64,000 bases of DNA from Chlamydiota bacterium (GCA_012729785.1 JAAYCL010000042.1:1-64000); one strand, 5' to 3'; numbered from the stretch's first letter, positions 45,882 through 53,989 are shown. Made by a program: numbers and translations. Notes: a model not told the origin generated them from the sequence alone.

Positions 45882-47420
45882 ATGGACCGGCAGATCATCA
45901 TCAGCGTCGAGCCCCGCGAGACCCGCGTGGGCATACTGGAGGACGGCAAGCTCCAGGAGATACTCATCGAGCGTGCGCAGGAGAAGACGCTCGTCGGCAA
46001 CATCTATAAAGGGGTGGTCCGGAACGTCCTCCCGGCGATCCAGGCCGCCTTCGTGGACATCGGGCTCGATCGCAACGGCTTCCTCCACGCCTCCGACATC
46101 ACCAGCGAGGTGGCCGCCTGCAGGGAGATCGCGGGCGAGGAGGTCGAGGGGATCGAACTCTCCCCGAGGGAGCTGAAACGGGAGCCGATCGACACGCTGA
46201 TCCAGAAGGGCCAGGAGGTGCTGGTCCAGATCATCAAGGAGCCGATCGGCACCAAGGGCGTCCGCCTCTCCACCAACCTCTCCATAGCCGGCCGCTACCT
46301 GGTGATGATGCCCGGTGCGCGGCAGATCGGGATCTCCCGGCGCATCGAGGAGCAGGCGGAGCGCCGCCGGCTCCGGCAGATCCTCCGCGAGATTCAGCCC
46401 CCCCACGACGTCGGGTTTATCGTCCGCACCGTCGGCCAGGGCGCATCGCGGGAGGAGTTCGAGAAGGATATCCGCTACCTCACCGACCTCTGGCGCGGCA
46501 TCCAGCGGCAGGCCCCGCAGGCGGCCTGTCCCTCCCTCGTGCACGAGGAGCTCAACCTCGTCCTCCGCGTGCTCCGCGACTCCCTCACCGAGGACGTATC
46601 GAAGATCGTCGTGGACTCCAAGGACGAGCACGCCGCCATCGCGCGCTTCGTCGACGCCCTGATGCCGAACATGGGGGCGAAGATCGTCTACCACGGCGAC
46701 CGCGACCATGTCTTCGACAGTTACGGGATCGAGAAGGAGATAGAGAAGGCGCAGCGCCGGAAGGTGTGGCTCAGGTGCGGCGGCTACCTGATCGTCGACC
46801 AGACCGAGGCGATGGTGGTCATCGACGTGAACAGCGGCCGGTGCCTGAACAAGCGCAACATCGACGACACCATCCTCGAGACCAACATGCAGGCGGTCGA
46901 GGAGGCTGCGCGCCAGATACGGCTCCGCAACATCGGGGGGATCATCATCATCGACTTCATCGACATGCATTTCCGCAAGCACCAGCGGATGGTCGAGAAG
47001 GCGATGGAGCAGGCGGTGCGGCGGGACAAGGCCAAGACCAACATCTTCTCCCTGTCGCCGCTGGGGATACTCCAGATGACGCGCGAGCGGGTGAAGGAGA
47101 GCCTGAGCGAGGCCGTCTACGAGGCCTGCCCCTACTGCGGCGGCGGCGGCAAGGTCAAGTCGGCGGAGAGCATGAGCATCGAGGTGCAGCGCCTGGTGAA
47201 GCTGGCGCTGCGCGGGACCCGAAGGTTGCGGCGGCTGCCGATCCGCGTCCAGGCCCACCCGAGCGTCTGCCGGCTCCTCGAGCACGGGGACCGGGAGGCG
47301 CTGCGGGAGCTCGAGGAGCACTATCGCGGGACCGTCACGATCGAGCCGAGGGAGGAGTTCCACATCGAGACGGTGAAGCTCGTCAACGAGCGGACCGGGA
47401 AGACGCTGCGGGAGGAGTAG
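45882..47420 (+). CDS. rng: Ribonuclease G/E
   Basis: A 512-residue endoribonuclease that processes rRNA 5' ends and degrades mRNA. The S1-like domain begins GNIYKGVVRNVLPAIQAAFVD. A DNase-I-like catalytic block (VVIDVNSGRCLNKRNIDDTI, IGGIIIIDFIDM) and the zinc link CPYCGGGGKV (about 415) are intact. It has no long degradosome-type C-terminal tail, so it is closer to RNase G than E. The 194-bp spacer upstream is GC-rich and hairpin-prone; no gene was found there. Confidence 0.95.
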   Translation: MDRQIIISVEPRETRVGILEDGKLQEILIERAQEKTLVGNIYKGVVRNVLPAIQAAFVDIGLDRNGFLHASDITSEVAACREIAGEEVEGIELSPRELKREPIDTLIQKGQEVLVQIIKEPIGTKGVRLSTNLSIAGRYLVMMPGARQIGISRRIEEQAERRRLRQILREIQPPHDVGFIVRTVGQGASREEFEKDIRYLTDLWRGIQRQAPQAACPSLVHEELNLVLRVLRDSLTEDVSKIVVDSKDEHAAIARFVDALMPNMGAKIVYHGDRDHVFDSYGIEKEIEKAQRRKVWLRCGGYLIVDQTEAMVVIDVNSGRCLNKRNIDDTILETNMQAVEEAARQIRLRNIGGIIIIDFIDMHFRKHQRMVEKAMEQAVRRDKAKTNIFSLSPLGILQMTRERVKESLSEAVYEACPYCGGGGKVKSAESMSIEVQRLVKLALRGTRRLRRLPIRVQAHPSVCRLLEHGDREALRELEEHYRGTVTIEPREEFHIETVKLVNERTGKTLREE

Positions 47421-47425
47421 GGCGC

Positions 47426-48541
47426 TCAGGCCGCCCGGACGAACGCCATCACGATCTCGAACAGGATGAGCAGCACGATGATCAGTTCGAGCAGGTTGGA
47501 GCGCATGTTGTAGGCGCGCATCGTGAGGGTGTCGGAGATTTCGCCTAGCGCCGCGAGCTTGCGGTCGAGCCCCCGCTTCCATTCGTTGAGATAGAGGCGC
47601 GCGCCGATGGCGCGGTGCACCCGCGCGGCGTAGAGGGTGTCGATCGCCTTGAGCGAGTTGTCGATCTGGTCGGTGAGCCAGACGACCTCCGCCATCAGCA
47701 GCATCGTGCGCTTGGAGAGACGGCGCACCCCCGTCCCGACGAGGGTCGACCCGCGCCCCCCCTCCCGGCGGATGTCGCGTTCCAGCGCGTCCAGCTCCCC
47801 GTCCAGCCACCAGTCGTAGTACCGCATCTCGAGGAGCTGGGTGTTGGCGAACTCGATGATGTGGATATGGTCGGTGTGCTCCTCCCGGTCGTAGATGAAC
47901 GCCCGGTCCCAGTCCACCACGAGCAGGTCGTCGGGGTAGTAGGAGATGCGGTTCGAGAGGGCGTTGGCCGTCTCCTGGGCGCTCAGCGGACGCTCCTCGG
48001 CCCTGAGGATCCTCGCGATCTCGTCTCCGTGCCGTTCGATCAACTCCTGTTCGGTCAGCGGCTCGTCCAGGCGTGTGACATGGATGATGGTATAGTCCTC
48101 CACGAGGTCGCTCTCGATCGGGCGGTGGAGGGCGGGGGCGACGATGCCGCGCACCTTCCGGAGGTAGTGCGCCGAGAGCGCGGGGAACGGCCCCTCCTCG
48201 GAGAGCTCCGCGGAGAGGGCGGCGAGCGTCTCGAGGCCGCCGTGGAACGGCAGCGAGAAGCGGAGGCTGACCACGCCGTAGTCGAAGACGCGCGCCTGCA
48301 CCGACACGGACACGGCCGCATGGCGGAGCCGCACCTTCTCCTCGCCGAGCCGGATGATGAGCGGCAGATTCTCGAAGCGGAGGTAGTGGCTCCTGGAGCG
48401 GCGCATCGACAGGACCCCCTCGGTCTGCTGCGCGCTGAGGAGCCTCTCGAGCGTGTCCACCTTCACCGCGTAGGCGAGCTCGTGGCAGTAGAAAAGATGT
48501 ACGGCGCCCCTGACGACGGGGCCGCGGCCGCGCGTGGTCAT
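47426..48541 (-). CDS. RMD1/DUF155 family membrane protein
   Basis: A 371-residue protein, ATG 48541 after GGAGGAG. The middle part (VFDYGVVSLRF ... DLLVVDWDRAFIYDREEHTDHIHIIEFANTQLLEMRYYD) matches DUF155, the family of yeast Rmd1/Sif2 and its bacterial relatives. It ends in a coiled segment and one membrane helix (LIIVLLILFEIVMAFV) at the extreme C-terminus. The function in bacteria is not established. It converges on rng with only five bases between the stops. Confidence 0.85.
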   Translation of the reverse strand: MTTRGRGPVVRGAVHLFYCHELAYAVKVDTLERLLSAQQTEGVLSMRRSRSHYLRFENLPLIIRLGEEKVRLRHAAVSVSVQARVFDYGVVSLRFSLPFHGGLETLAALSAELSEEGPFPALSAHYLRKVRGIVAPALHRPIESDLVEDYTIIHVTRLDEPLTEQELIERHGDEIARILRAEERPLSAQETANALSNRISYYPDDLLVVDWDRAFIYDREEHTDHIHIIEFANTQLLEMRYYDWWLDGELDALERDIRREGGRGSTLVGTGVRRLSKRTMLLMAEVVWLTDQIDNSLKAIDTLYAARVHRAIGARLYLNEWKRGLDRKLAALGEISDTLTMRAYNMRSNLLELIIVLLILFEIVMAFVRAA

Positions 48542-48560
48542 TCGTCTCCTCCAACGATAC

Positions 48561-48569
48561 AGTATACCA
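48561..48569 (-). promoter_or_regulatory. Extended -10 of the DUF155 gene
   Basis: On the minus strand TGG-TATACT lies 19 bases before the ATG. No matching -35 was seen. Confidence 0.4.
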
Positions 48570-48605
48570 GAGTTCAGGGAGGGGGGCGTCTCCGGAAGGC
48601 CCGTA

Positions 48606-48634
48606 TTGCGGGGGCCGGCAGTCCGTGCTACATT
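48606..48634 (+). promoter_or_regulatory. Promoter of the papain-like protease gene
   Basis: TTGCGG (48606-48611), 17 bp, TACATT (48629-48634), with TGC before the -10. It lies 22 bp before the ATG. Confidence 0.5.
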
Positions 48635-48656
48635 GAAAAACAAAGGGAAACGTTCG

Positions 48657-50051
48657 ATGCCGCGTCTGCAAAAAGTCCTCCTCATCGTCGTCGCCTGCGT
48701 CCCGTGGGGCGCCCCCGCCGCCGGCGCGCCGAGGGAGCTTCTCCGCTTCGAGCGCGGCGATTCGTTGGAGACGCTCCGCTTCAAGATCAGGCACAACGGC
48801 TACTCGTTCACGGTCGGCCGCACCTGGGTCTACGATCTCTCCCCGGATGCGCGGGAGGCGATGCGCGGCCGCCGTCCGGGCGCGGTCGTCGCCTCCGCCG
48901 CGGACGACATCGGCCCGCTGGCCAACCGCCTCGGGGAAACGCTCCCCGAAAAGTTCGACTGGCGCGACCTCGCCGGACGCTCCTACATAGGCCCGATCCG
49001 GAACCAGGGGACCTGCGGCTCGTGCTACGCCTTCGCCGCGGCGGCCGCGGCGGAGGGGACGTACAATTTCGCCCTCGGCATGTACGACGGCGCCTGCGTC
49101 GATTTCTCCGAGGCGTTCATCGTCTGGTGTCTCGGCGCACTGCCGGAGTACCAGACCCACCTCTACGGCTGCGGCGGCGCCGATTACAAATACGCGGAGC
49201 TCGACGCCCTCACCCGCGAGGGGATTCCGTTCGAGTCGGTGTTTCGGTATGCCGACGAGGATTCGCAGGCGTGCCCCGACGCGGCCCGTGCCGCCCCGCG
49301 GGCGGTGTTCAAATCCTGGCACCGGATCACCAGCGGCGACATCGAGGCGATCAAGACCGCGATAAACGCCTACGGCCCGGTGGACGCGGCGGTTTTGACG
49401 AACGATGCGTTCCTCGCCTATACGGGAGGCGTCTACGATGACGCCAACACCGACTGTCCGGATGGCGACCAGACGGAGACGGACCACGCGGTCTCGCTTG
49501 TGGGATGGGACGACAGCCCCCCGGATGGCGGAGGGGGATACTGGATCCTGCGGAACTCGTACGGACGGGACTGGGGCGAGGACGGCTACATGCGGATACG
49601 CTATGGCGCCGCGAGGGTCTCATGCGCGGTCAGCTACCTTGTCTACGACGCCTCCGCGGGCCCGGTGCCCACGCCGGTCCCTCCGGTGCTCCTCTCATGC
49701 GCCCCCGACCCTCCCACGGTGGGAGCCCCGTTCACCGTCGACGTGACGGTACAGCCCTGGTCGGGGCGGACGGTGGATGCGTGGGCGGTCATTTTCAGTC
49801 CGCAGGGCGCCGTCTACTCGTTCAATCCCGCCGATCCCGCCTCCCTCCTGAACCGTGCCGCGCCGCTGGCCGTCTCCATCCCGGGGCTCGCGGGCGCGTA
49901 TTCGCATCGGCTGCTCGCCCTGACCGTCCCGCAGGGCGTTTCCGGGGGCTACCGGATCGTCGCCGGGCTCGTGCCGGCGGGCGTGGCGCCGACCGGTCCC
50001 GAGAGCGCGGTCGACGGCTATCTGGCGCAGCGGGAGATCGTCGTCCCCTGA
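48657..50051 (+). CDS. Exported papain-family (C1) cysteine peptidase
   Basis: A 464-residue protease with signal peptide (residues 1-23, VLLIVVACVPWGAPAAG). The propeptide-like segment runs to about 95. The mature core starts at LPEKFDWRD. Oxyanion Gln117 and nucleophile Cys123 are in RNQGTCGSCYAF, His277 in TDHAVSLVGW, and Asn300 in WILRNSYGRDWGEDGY, so all catalytic residues are present. After about 340 comes a beta-rich C-terminal domain of about 125 residues (LLSCAPDPPTVGAPFTVDV...) that may attach it to the cell surface. Promoter at 48606. Confidence 0.93.
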   Translation: MPRLQKVLLIVVACVPWGAPAAGAPRELLRFERGDSLETLRFKIRHNGYSFTVGRTWVYDLSPDAREAMRGRRPGAVVASAADDIGPLANRLGETLPEKFDWRDLAGRSYIGPIRNQGTCGSCYAFAAAAAAEGTYNFALGMYDGACVDFSEAFIVWCLGALPEYQTHLYGCGGADYKYAELDALTREGIPFESVFRYADEDSQACPDAARAAPRAVFKSWHRITSGDIEAIKTAINAYGPVDAAVLTNDAFLAYTGGVYDDANTDCPDGDQTETDHAVSLVGWDDSPPDGGGGYWILRNSYGRDWGEDGYMRIRYGAARVSCAVSYLVYDASAGPVPTPVPPVLLSCAPDPPTVGAPFTVDVTVQPWSGRTVDAWAVIFSPQGAVYSFNPADPASLLNRAAPLAVSIPGLAGAYSHRLLALTVPQGVSGGYRIVAGLVPAGVAPTGPESAVDGYLAQREIVVP

Positions 50052-50434
50052 TGCGCGGGAGCTGACGCGCCGGATCTCCTCGCGTCCCGCCGCGTCGGAG
50101 CGCCGCCGCCGGCGGAGACAAGCCCGATGGAGCGGTTCGCCCTCGCGCGGTGCCTCCCCGCCACTCTCGCCTGCGCCGCGCCCGGCCCGCTCCGATGCGT
50201 CCGAGAAACCGATCATGCGGCCGGGGATCGAGATTCCGCGCCGATGGATGGAGGAGGACCCCGCCCTCCCCGAGGCCTCTTCCTGCTCCCTCCGGTGGCG
50301 GAACCTCGGCCGCGGCGCCCGCCGCCTCGAGGGGGGCGGGGTGAGCGCCGTGAGCCCGCGCACCCCCTCGGGCGCCCGCGCCTGCATCGGCTCGGTTCAC
50401 CGCGCCGCGTTCACGATGCGCCGAATCGGCGCGG
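50052..50434. other. Gene-free stretch
   Basis: Short ORFs occur in several frames, but all have the Arg/Pro/Ala-rich composition of chance frames in GC-rich DNA and lack ribosome sites. No RNA, repeat or terminator could be recognised. Confidence 0.5.
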
Positions 50435-50463
50435 TTGATTCAGGGCGGCGGGTGTGCTACAAA
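50435..50463 (+). promoter_or_regulatory. Promoter of the Lrp-ligand-domain gene
   Basis: TTGATT (50435-50440), 17 bp, TACAAA (50458-50463), with TGC before the -10. The start ATG 50492 follows with a GGGAGG ribosome site. Confidence 0.55.
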
Positions 50464-50491
50464 AGGGCGAGCAGCAACCGGGAGGTTTGCC

Positions 50492-50725
50492 ATGGCGGTG
50501 CGCGCGTACATATTCGTGGAGGTCACGCAGGGCAAGGCGCTTGAGATCAGGGACCGGGTCGCGGTCATCCGCGGCGTGAAGGAGGTGCACTCGGTCACGG
50601 GCCCCTACGACCTGATCGCCCGCGTGGAGGGGGACGACATCGGGATGCTCGGGGAGTTCATCGTCTCGCAGATACAGAACGTCCCCGGCGTGGTGCGGAC
50701 GCTGACGAACATCATCGTGGAGTGA
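50492..50725 (+). CDS. Stand-alone Lrp/AsnC ligand-binding (RAM) domain protein
   Basis: A 77-residue protein starting AVRAYIFVEVTQGKALEI. IRGVKEVHSVTGPYDLIARVEGDD and IQNVPGVVRTLTNIIVE are the alpha-beta pattern of the C-terminal effector domain of Lrp/AsnC regulators. The DNA-binding helix-turn-helix is absent. Single-domain relatives exist in archaea and bacteria and form rings that bind amino acids or other small molecules. Regulation through a partner is inferred. A lipoprotein gene follows. Confidence 0.88.
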   Translation: MAVRAYIFVEVTQGKALEIRDRVAVIRGVKEVHSVTGPYDLIARVEGDDIGMLGEFIVSQIQNVPGVVRTLTNIIVE

Positions 50726-50764
50726 GGGGGAACCGAGGCGGTGATACCAAGCGGAGCGGTGCGG

Positions 50765-51163
50765 ATGACAAAGATCGGATCGGTTCGGATGGCGGCCGCG
50801 GCGCTGCTGCTTTCGGGGGCGGGCCTGTGCTGCGGGTGCGACCGGCTGCAGGGGGTGCTCGACTCGCTCGGCGGGGTCTTCGGGGGCGCGGCGGCGTCGG
50901 GGAAGAGGAGCGCGCTCGCGAGCGATCATGCGCGGGTGCTGCGCAGGTTCGGGGAGCCGCGCGAGAAGATCGGGGTGGGGAGGAAACCCCGCACGGAGAA
51001 CGGCATCAGCCACGACCGCAAGTGGAACTACTACTACCCCTCCCGGCCCGGCGCCAAGCCGGTGATGCGGACCGTCTACTTCCTGAACGACCGGTGCGTC
51101 GGCTCGGTCATCCACCAGCCCGACGGAAAGATCAGGAAGGAGACCCTCCGGTTCAGCTACTGA
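50765..51163 (+). CDS. Predicted lipoprotein, unknown function
   Basis: A 132-residue protein. ATG 50765 gives a signal sequence (MAAAALLLSGAGLCCGC) ending in a lipobox-like LCCGC. The mature part has a conserved-looking core ALASDHARVLRRFGEP, where a C-terminal BamE-like 'RRFGEP' might be read, and GISHDRKWNYYYPSRPG. No family can be named with confidence. GTG 50741 is another possible start. It is 39 bp after the Lrp-domain gene and is probably co-transcribed with it. Confidence 0.65.
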   Translation: MTKIGSVRMAAAALLLSGAGLCCGCDRLQGVLDSLGGVFGGAAASGKRSALASDHARVLRRFGEPREKIGVGRKPRTENGISHDRKWNYYYPSRPGAKPVMRTVYFLNDRCVGSVIHQPDGKIRKETLRFSY

Positions 51164-51197
51164 ATCCGGCCGTCCGGGCGTCCCCCGCCGCGCGCGC

Positions 51198-51740
51198 CTA
51201 CTCCACCATCCCCGCCGCGTCCAAGGCGCGCTCCCCCTCGACGATCTCGGCGTCGCTCGGGGCCTCGGACGGCGGGGGAGGGAGGGGAGGCGCGTCCGCG
51301 GGGACGAGCTGCGGTTCGGGATCGGGGGGCGCCCCGGCGGGCAGGGCCACCTGCTCGGTCACCGTCTCCACTCCCGGCGGGGGGACCAGCATCTGCCCCA
51401 TCGCCTCCACCTTCACCTTCCGGTCCTTCTTCTTCCCGTCCGCCCCGAGGAAGGTCAGCTTGATCGAGTCCTTCAGCATCGAGGGGATCCGCACCGCGAA
51501 CGAGCCGTCGGCGGCGACCATCCCGGCGGCGCTCTGCTTGGTCTTCTTGCTCTGCGCCATCACCCGCACCGGCGCCAGCCCGCCGATCACGGTCCCCGGC
51601 GCCCCTTGGACGACGACGAACCCCTGCGCGTCGATCGGGCTCACGGCGATGGTCTCCTTGACGATTTTGATGTCGACCCCGCCGGCGTGCGCGGCGCCGG
51701 CGAGGAGGAGAAGAACGGCTGCTGCTGCGATCGTCTTCAT
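51198..51740 (-). CDS. Exported protein of unknown function
   Basis: A 180-residue protein with signal peptide (residues 1-19, KTIAAAAVLLLLAGAAHA). A beta-rich middle (about 20-105, such as GFVVVQGAPGTVIGGLAPVRV and GSFAVRIPSMLKDSIKLTFLG) suggests an immunoglobulin-like or carboxypeptidase-regulatory fold. A Pro-rich, acidic tail follows (about 118-165). No homolog is recognised. It converges on the lipoprotein gene. Promoter at 51779-51808. Confidence 0.72.
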   Translation of the reverse strand: MKTIAAAAVLLLLAGAAHAGGVDIKIVKETIAVSPIDAQGFVVVQGAPGTVIGGLAPVRVMAQSKKTKQSAAGMVAADGSFAVRIPSMLKDSIKLTFLGADGKKKDRKVKVEAMGQMLVPPPGVETVTEQVALPAGAPPDPEPQLVPADAPPLPPPPSEAPSDAEIVEGERALDAAGMVE

Positions 51741-51778
51741 GCGGTGCGGCCCCCTCGTGTTGTCCGGTTTCCCAGAGC

Positions 51779-51808
51779 AGTATACCCGAGCCCGCGCGCG
51801 GAGGGCAA
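51779..51808 (-). promoter_or_regulatory. Promoter of the exported-protein gene
   Basis: On the minus strand TTGCCC (51803-51808), 18 bp, TATACT (51779-51784), 39 bp before the ATG. Confidence 0.5.
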
Positions 51809-51871
51809 CGGGGAACGGCGACCCCTTCGGCGCCGCGGACGCGTCGGCGCGCGGGGTTTCCCACGGCGCGG

Positions 51872-51900
51872 TTGCGTCTGCCGCTCGCAGGGCATATACT
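51872..51900 (+). promoter_or_regulatory. Promoter of the 226-residue protein and MazG-type gene
   Basis: TTGCGT (51872-51877), 17 bp, TATACT (51895-51900). The ATG at 51932 is 31 bp further and has a GGAAGGA ribosome site. Confidence 0.6.
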
Positions 51901-51931
51901 ACCCCCCGCTGCGCAACGGAAGGAATGCGAA

Positions 51932-52612
51932 ATGGACACGCTGAAGACGAAGGCGGTGGGGCGGATCGAGGAGGCGATGCGGGGCGTCGAGGATGGGTCG
52001 CTGCGGCACCGGATCTTGAAGAGCGCCAAGGAGTTCAAGGTTTCATGGGTGGAGCTCGGCAGGGCGCTCTACACGGCATGGAAAGACAAGCTGTTCAAGT
52101 CGTGGGGCTACACGACCTTCGACGCCTACACCGCCGGGGAGATCGGCATACGGAAGGCGACGGCGCTGAAGCTCCTCAAGTCGTACTACTTCCTCGAGAA
52201 GGAGCGCTCGCCGTACCTCGACGAGGAGTACCTGGACTCCTCCGAGGCGGTCAGGGTGCCGCCGGTCGAGTCGATCGACCTCCTGCGGCGCGCGAAGGAG
52301 GGGAAGAAGATCGACGAGGAGGATTATGCGGCGCTGCGCTCGTCGGTCTTCGAGAAGGGGAACGACCCCGGCGACGTCAAGCGCGAGCTCACGCGGATGA
52401 TCACGCAACGGCGGGAGCTCGATCCCGACGAGGCGTTCGCGACGCGGCAGCGGGCGGCGCTGAAGCGGCTTCTCGGGACGCTCCGGTCGCTCGCTCGGGA
52501 GGCGGAGGTCTCCACGCTCCTCTCCGCGGCGCTGCTCCGGGAGATCGCGGGGCTTGTGCAGAGACTCGAGGCGGAACTCGGCGGCGCGGCGGGACGGGGG
52601 GAGGAGCGATGA
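51932..52612 (+). CDS. Helical protein of unknown function, possible DNA-binding
   Basis: A 226-residue, almost entirely helical and charged protein. Residues about 35-85 (VSWVELGRALYTAWKDKL, FKSWGYTTFDAYTAGEIGI, RKATALKLL) look like helix-turn-helix-rich DNA-binding segments of plasmid or phage proteins. The rest is helical with no named motif. It shares its transcript and overlaps its stop (ATGA) with the MazG-type gene. The start ATG 51932 is set by the ribosome site. No function can be assigned. Confidence 0.75.
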   Translation: MDTLKTKAVGRIEEAMRGVEDGSLRHRILKSAKEFKVSWVELGRALYTAWKDKLFKSWGYTTFDAYTAGEIGIRKATALKLLKSYYFLEKERSPYLDEEYLDSSEAVRVPPVESIDLLRRAKEGKKIDEEDYAALRSSVFEKGNDPGDVKRELTRMITQRRELDPDEAFATRQRAALKRLLGTLRSLAREAEVSTLLSAALLREIAGLVQRLEAELGGAAGRGEER

Positions 52613-52956
52613 AGGACCGGACCGCGACCGTCGCGGCGCTCAAAGGGGCGGTGGCGCGCTTCATCCGCGCGCGGGAGTGGGAGCAGTTCCACTCGCCCAA
52701 GAATCTCAGCATGGCGGTGAGCATCGAGGCGGCCGAACTGATGGAGCTCTTCCAGTGGATGGAGGTGGAGGAGGCGCGGCGGAAGGCCGCCTCCCCGCGG
52801 CTGCGGAAGAGGATCGAGGAGGAGATCGCGGATATCGCCATCTACACCCTGAGTCTCTGCCACGCGCTGGGCCTCGATCTCTCCTCGTGCATCGAGAAGA
52901 AGATCGTCAGGAACGAGAAGAAATACCCCGTCGAGAAGTGCAGGGGCAGGTACTGA
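52609..52956 (+). CDS. MazG-type nucleotide pyrophosphohydrolase (dCTPase-like)
   Basis: A 115-residue all-helical enzyme of the MazG/RS21-C6 group. It has EWEQFHSPKNLSMAVSIEAAELMELFQWM, with the EExxE-type metal site built from E-A-A-E-L and the later EEIADIAIYTLSLCHALGLDL. Small stand-alone members hydrolyse non-canonical or excess dNTPs such as dCTP. It overlaps the preceding gene by four bases. Confidence 0.9.
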   Translation: MKDRTATVAALKGAVARFIRAREWEQFHSPKNLSMAVSIEAAELMELFQWMEVEEARRKAASPRLRKRIEEEIADIAIYTLSLCHALGLDLSSCIEKKIVRNEKKYPVEKCRGRY

Positions 52957-53129
52957 GACGCGTCGGGCCTGTCGGGCACGGCCCTTTTCCATACGCCTCT
53001 TTCCCGCGGTATACAGGCGCACACCATTCTTCTTCCCACCGGCCGCACCGTCGAATTCCGCTCCCAAACGACATATCGACATACCGGGAGAACGACATAC
53101 CGGAATTGGAAAAATACTGATTTTTCTCG

Positions 53130-53197
53130 TTGACATAGTGGGGGGACTACTCTATATTTTGGCGCAGAGTGGTGAGAAGTGGAGTAAAGTGGTGTAA
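53130..53197 (+). promoter_or_regulatory. dcw promoter with three MraZ-type repeats
   Basis: TTGACA (53130-53135), 17 bp, TATATT (53153-53158) is the best sigma-70 match in the window. Just downstream AGTGG occurs three times at a strict 10-bp period (53168, 53178, 53188). MraZ is known to bind three or more direct TGGG-N5 repeats in front of its own operon, so TGGNG-N5 here is the likely autoregulatory box. Confidence 0.8.
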
Positions 53198-53225
53198 GCG
53201 CTTCTAAGCCCGAGGTGTCAAGACA

Positions 53226-53684
53226 ATGTTCTACGGCCAGTTCAGACATTCGATTGACAGCAAGGGACGCCTGATCATCCCCGCCAAATTCAGGGACGCG
53301 CTCCGCGAGAATTACATCGAGAAGTTCTGGGTGACCCGCGGCATCGAGCGCTGCGTCTACGTCTACACCCCGCGCGAGTGGAACCTCCTGATGGCGAAGT
53401 TCAAGGAGCTCTCCCTCACCGCCGGGAAGGCGAGGGACTTCCTCCGGGGCATGGTCTCCAACGCCTCCGAGGTCGAATGCGACAAGCAGGGGCGGATCAT
53501 GCTCCCGCAGAACCTCCTCGCGCTCGCCGGGATCACCCGGGACGTGGTGGTGGCGGGGATGCTGAGCAGGTTCGAGATATGGGACGAGGCGAGCTGGAAG
53601 AGGTACGAGGAGGAGCGAGGGGAGAACTTCGAGGAGATCGCCGAACAGCTCAACGCGCAGCTCGATGCGGCGCGGGGGCTGTGA
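53226..53684 (+). CDS. mraZ: Transcriptional regulator MraZ
   Basis: A 152-residue DNA-binding protein with two AbrB-like halves: FYGQFRHSIDSKGRLIIPAKFR and VECDKQGRIMLPQNLLALAGI. The typical WNLLMAKFKEL lies between them. It is the first gene of the division/cell-wall cluster and sits behind a promoter with three likely MraZ boxes. Confidence 0.97.
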   Translation: MFYGQFRHSIDSKGRLIIPAKFRDALRENYIEKFWVTRGIERCVYVYTPREWNLLMAKFKELSLTAGKARDFLRGMVSNASEVECDKQGRIMLPQNLLALAGITRDVVVAGMLSRFEIWDEASWKRYEEERGENFEEIAEQLNAQLDAARGL

Positions 53685-53773
53685 GGGGACCGGGCGGGGG
53701 GACGCGCACGACGATGCATGCGGCGACGGGATCGACGGTGTTCGGGAAGCTGGAATTCGGGAGGGGGGTTCTG

Positions 53774-53989
53774 ATGAGACCTGCTCGAACGAGAAGGCCG
53801 CTTGCCGAGAAGATCCTCTTCTGGTGCCCCAGACTCGCCTCGGCGCTCACCGCGGCATGCGCGAAGGATGCGCGGCGGGGGGGGGGCGACGCGGGGACGC
53901 TGGCGTCGATGATGGCCGTGAGCGGGAGCATCGACCGCGCGGGGCGGGCGAGGAACTACTACCGGTTCTACATCCGCCCGATGGCCTGA
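53774..53989 (+). CDS. Small ORF between mraZ and rsmH, unknown function
   Basis: A 71-residue basic protein, ATG 53774 after GGGAGGGGGG. Its stop overlaps the rsmH start (TGATG). The core RPLAEKILFWCPRLASALTAAC and NYYRFYIRPMA do not match any family that can be named. A longer in-frame start at 53714 is possible. Strong ribosome site and overlap with rsmH argue for a real, coupled gene. Confidence 0.6.
   Translation: MRPARTRRPLAEKILFWCPRLASALTAACAKDARRGGGDAGTLASMMAVSGSIDRAGRARNYYRFYIRPMA

Noticed and set aside
45237-49487. Open frame of 1416 codons on the minus strand across rng and the papain gene
   Set aside because: It overlaps several genes with strong family motifs, is Arg/Pro/Ala/Glu-rich without motifs of its own, and is explained by the lack of stop codons in GC-rich DNA. 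Only its part from 47426 to 48541 in another frame is a real minus-strand gene.
50215-50544. 109-codon plus-strand ORF in the spacer before the Lrp-domain gene
   Set aside because: It runs through the promoter and start of the Lrp-domain gene in another frame, has no ribosome site and has Arg-rich chance composition.
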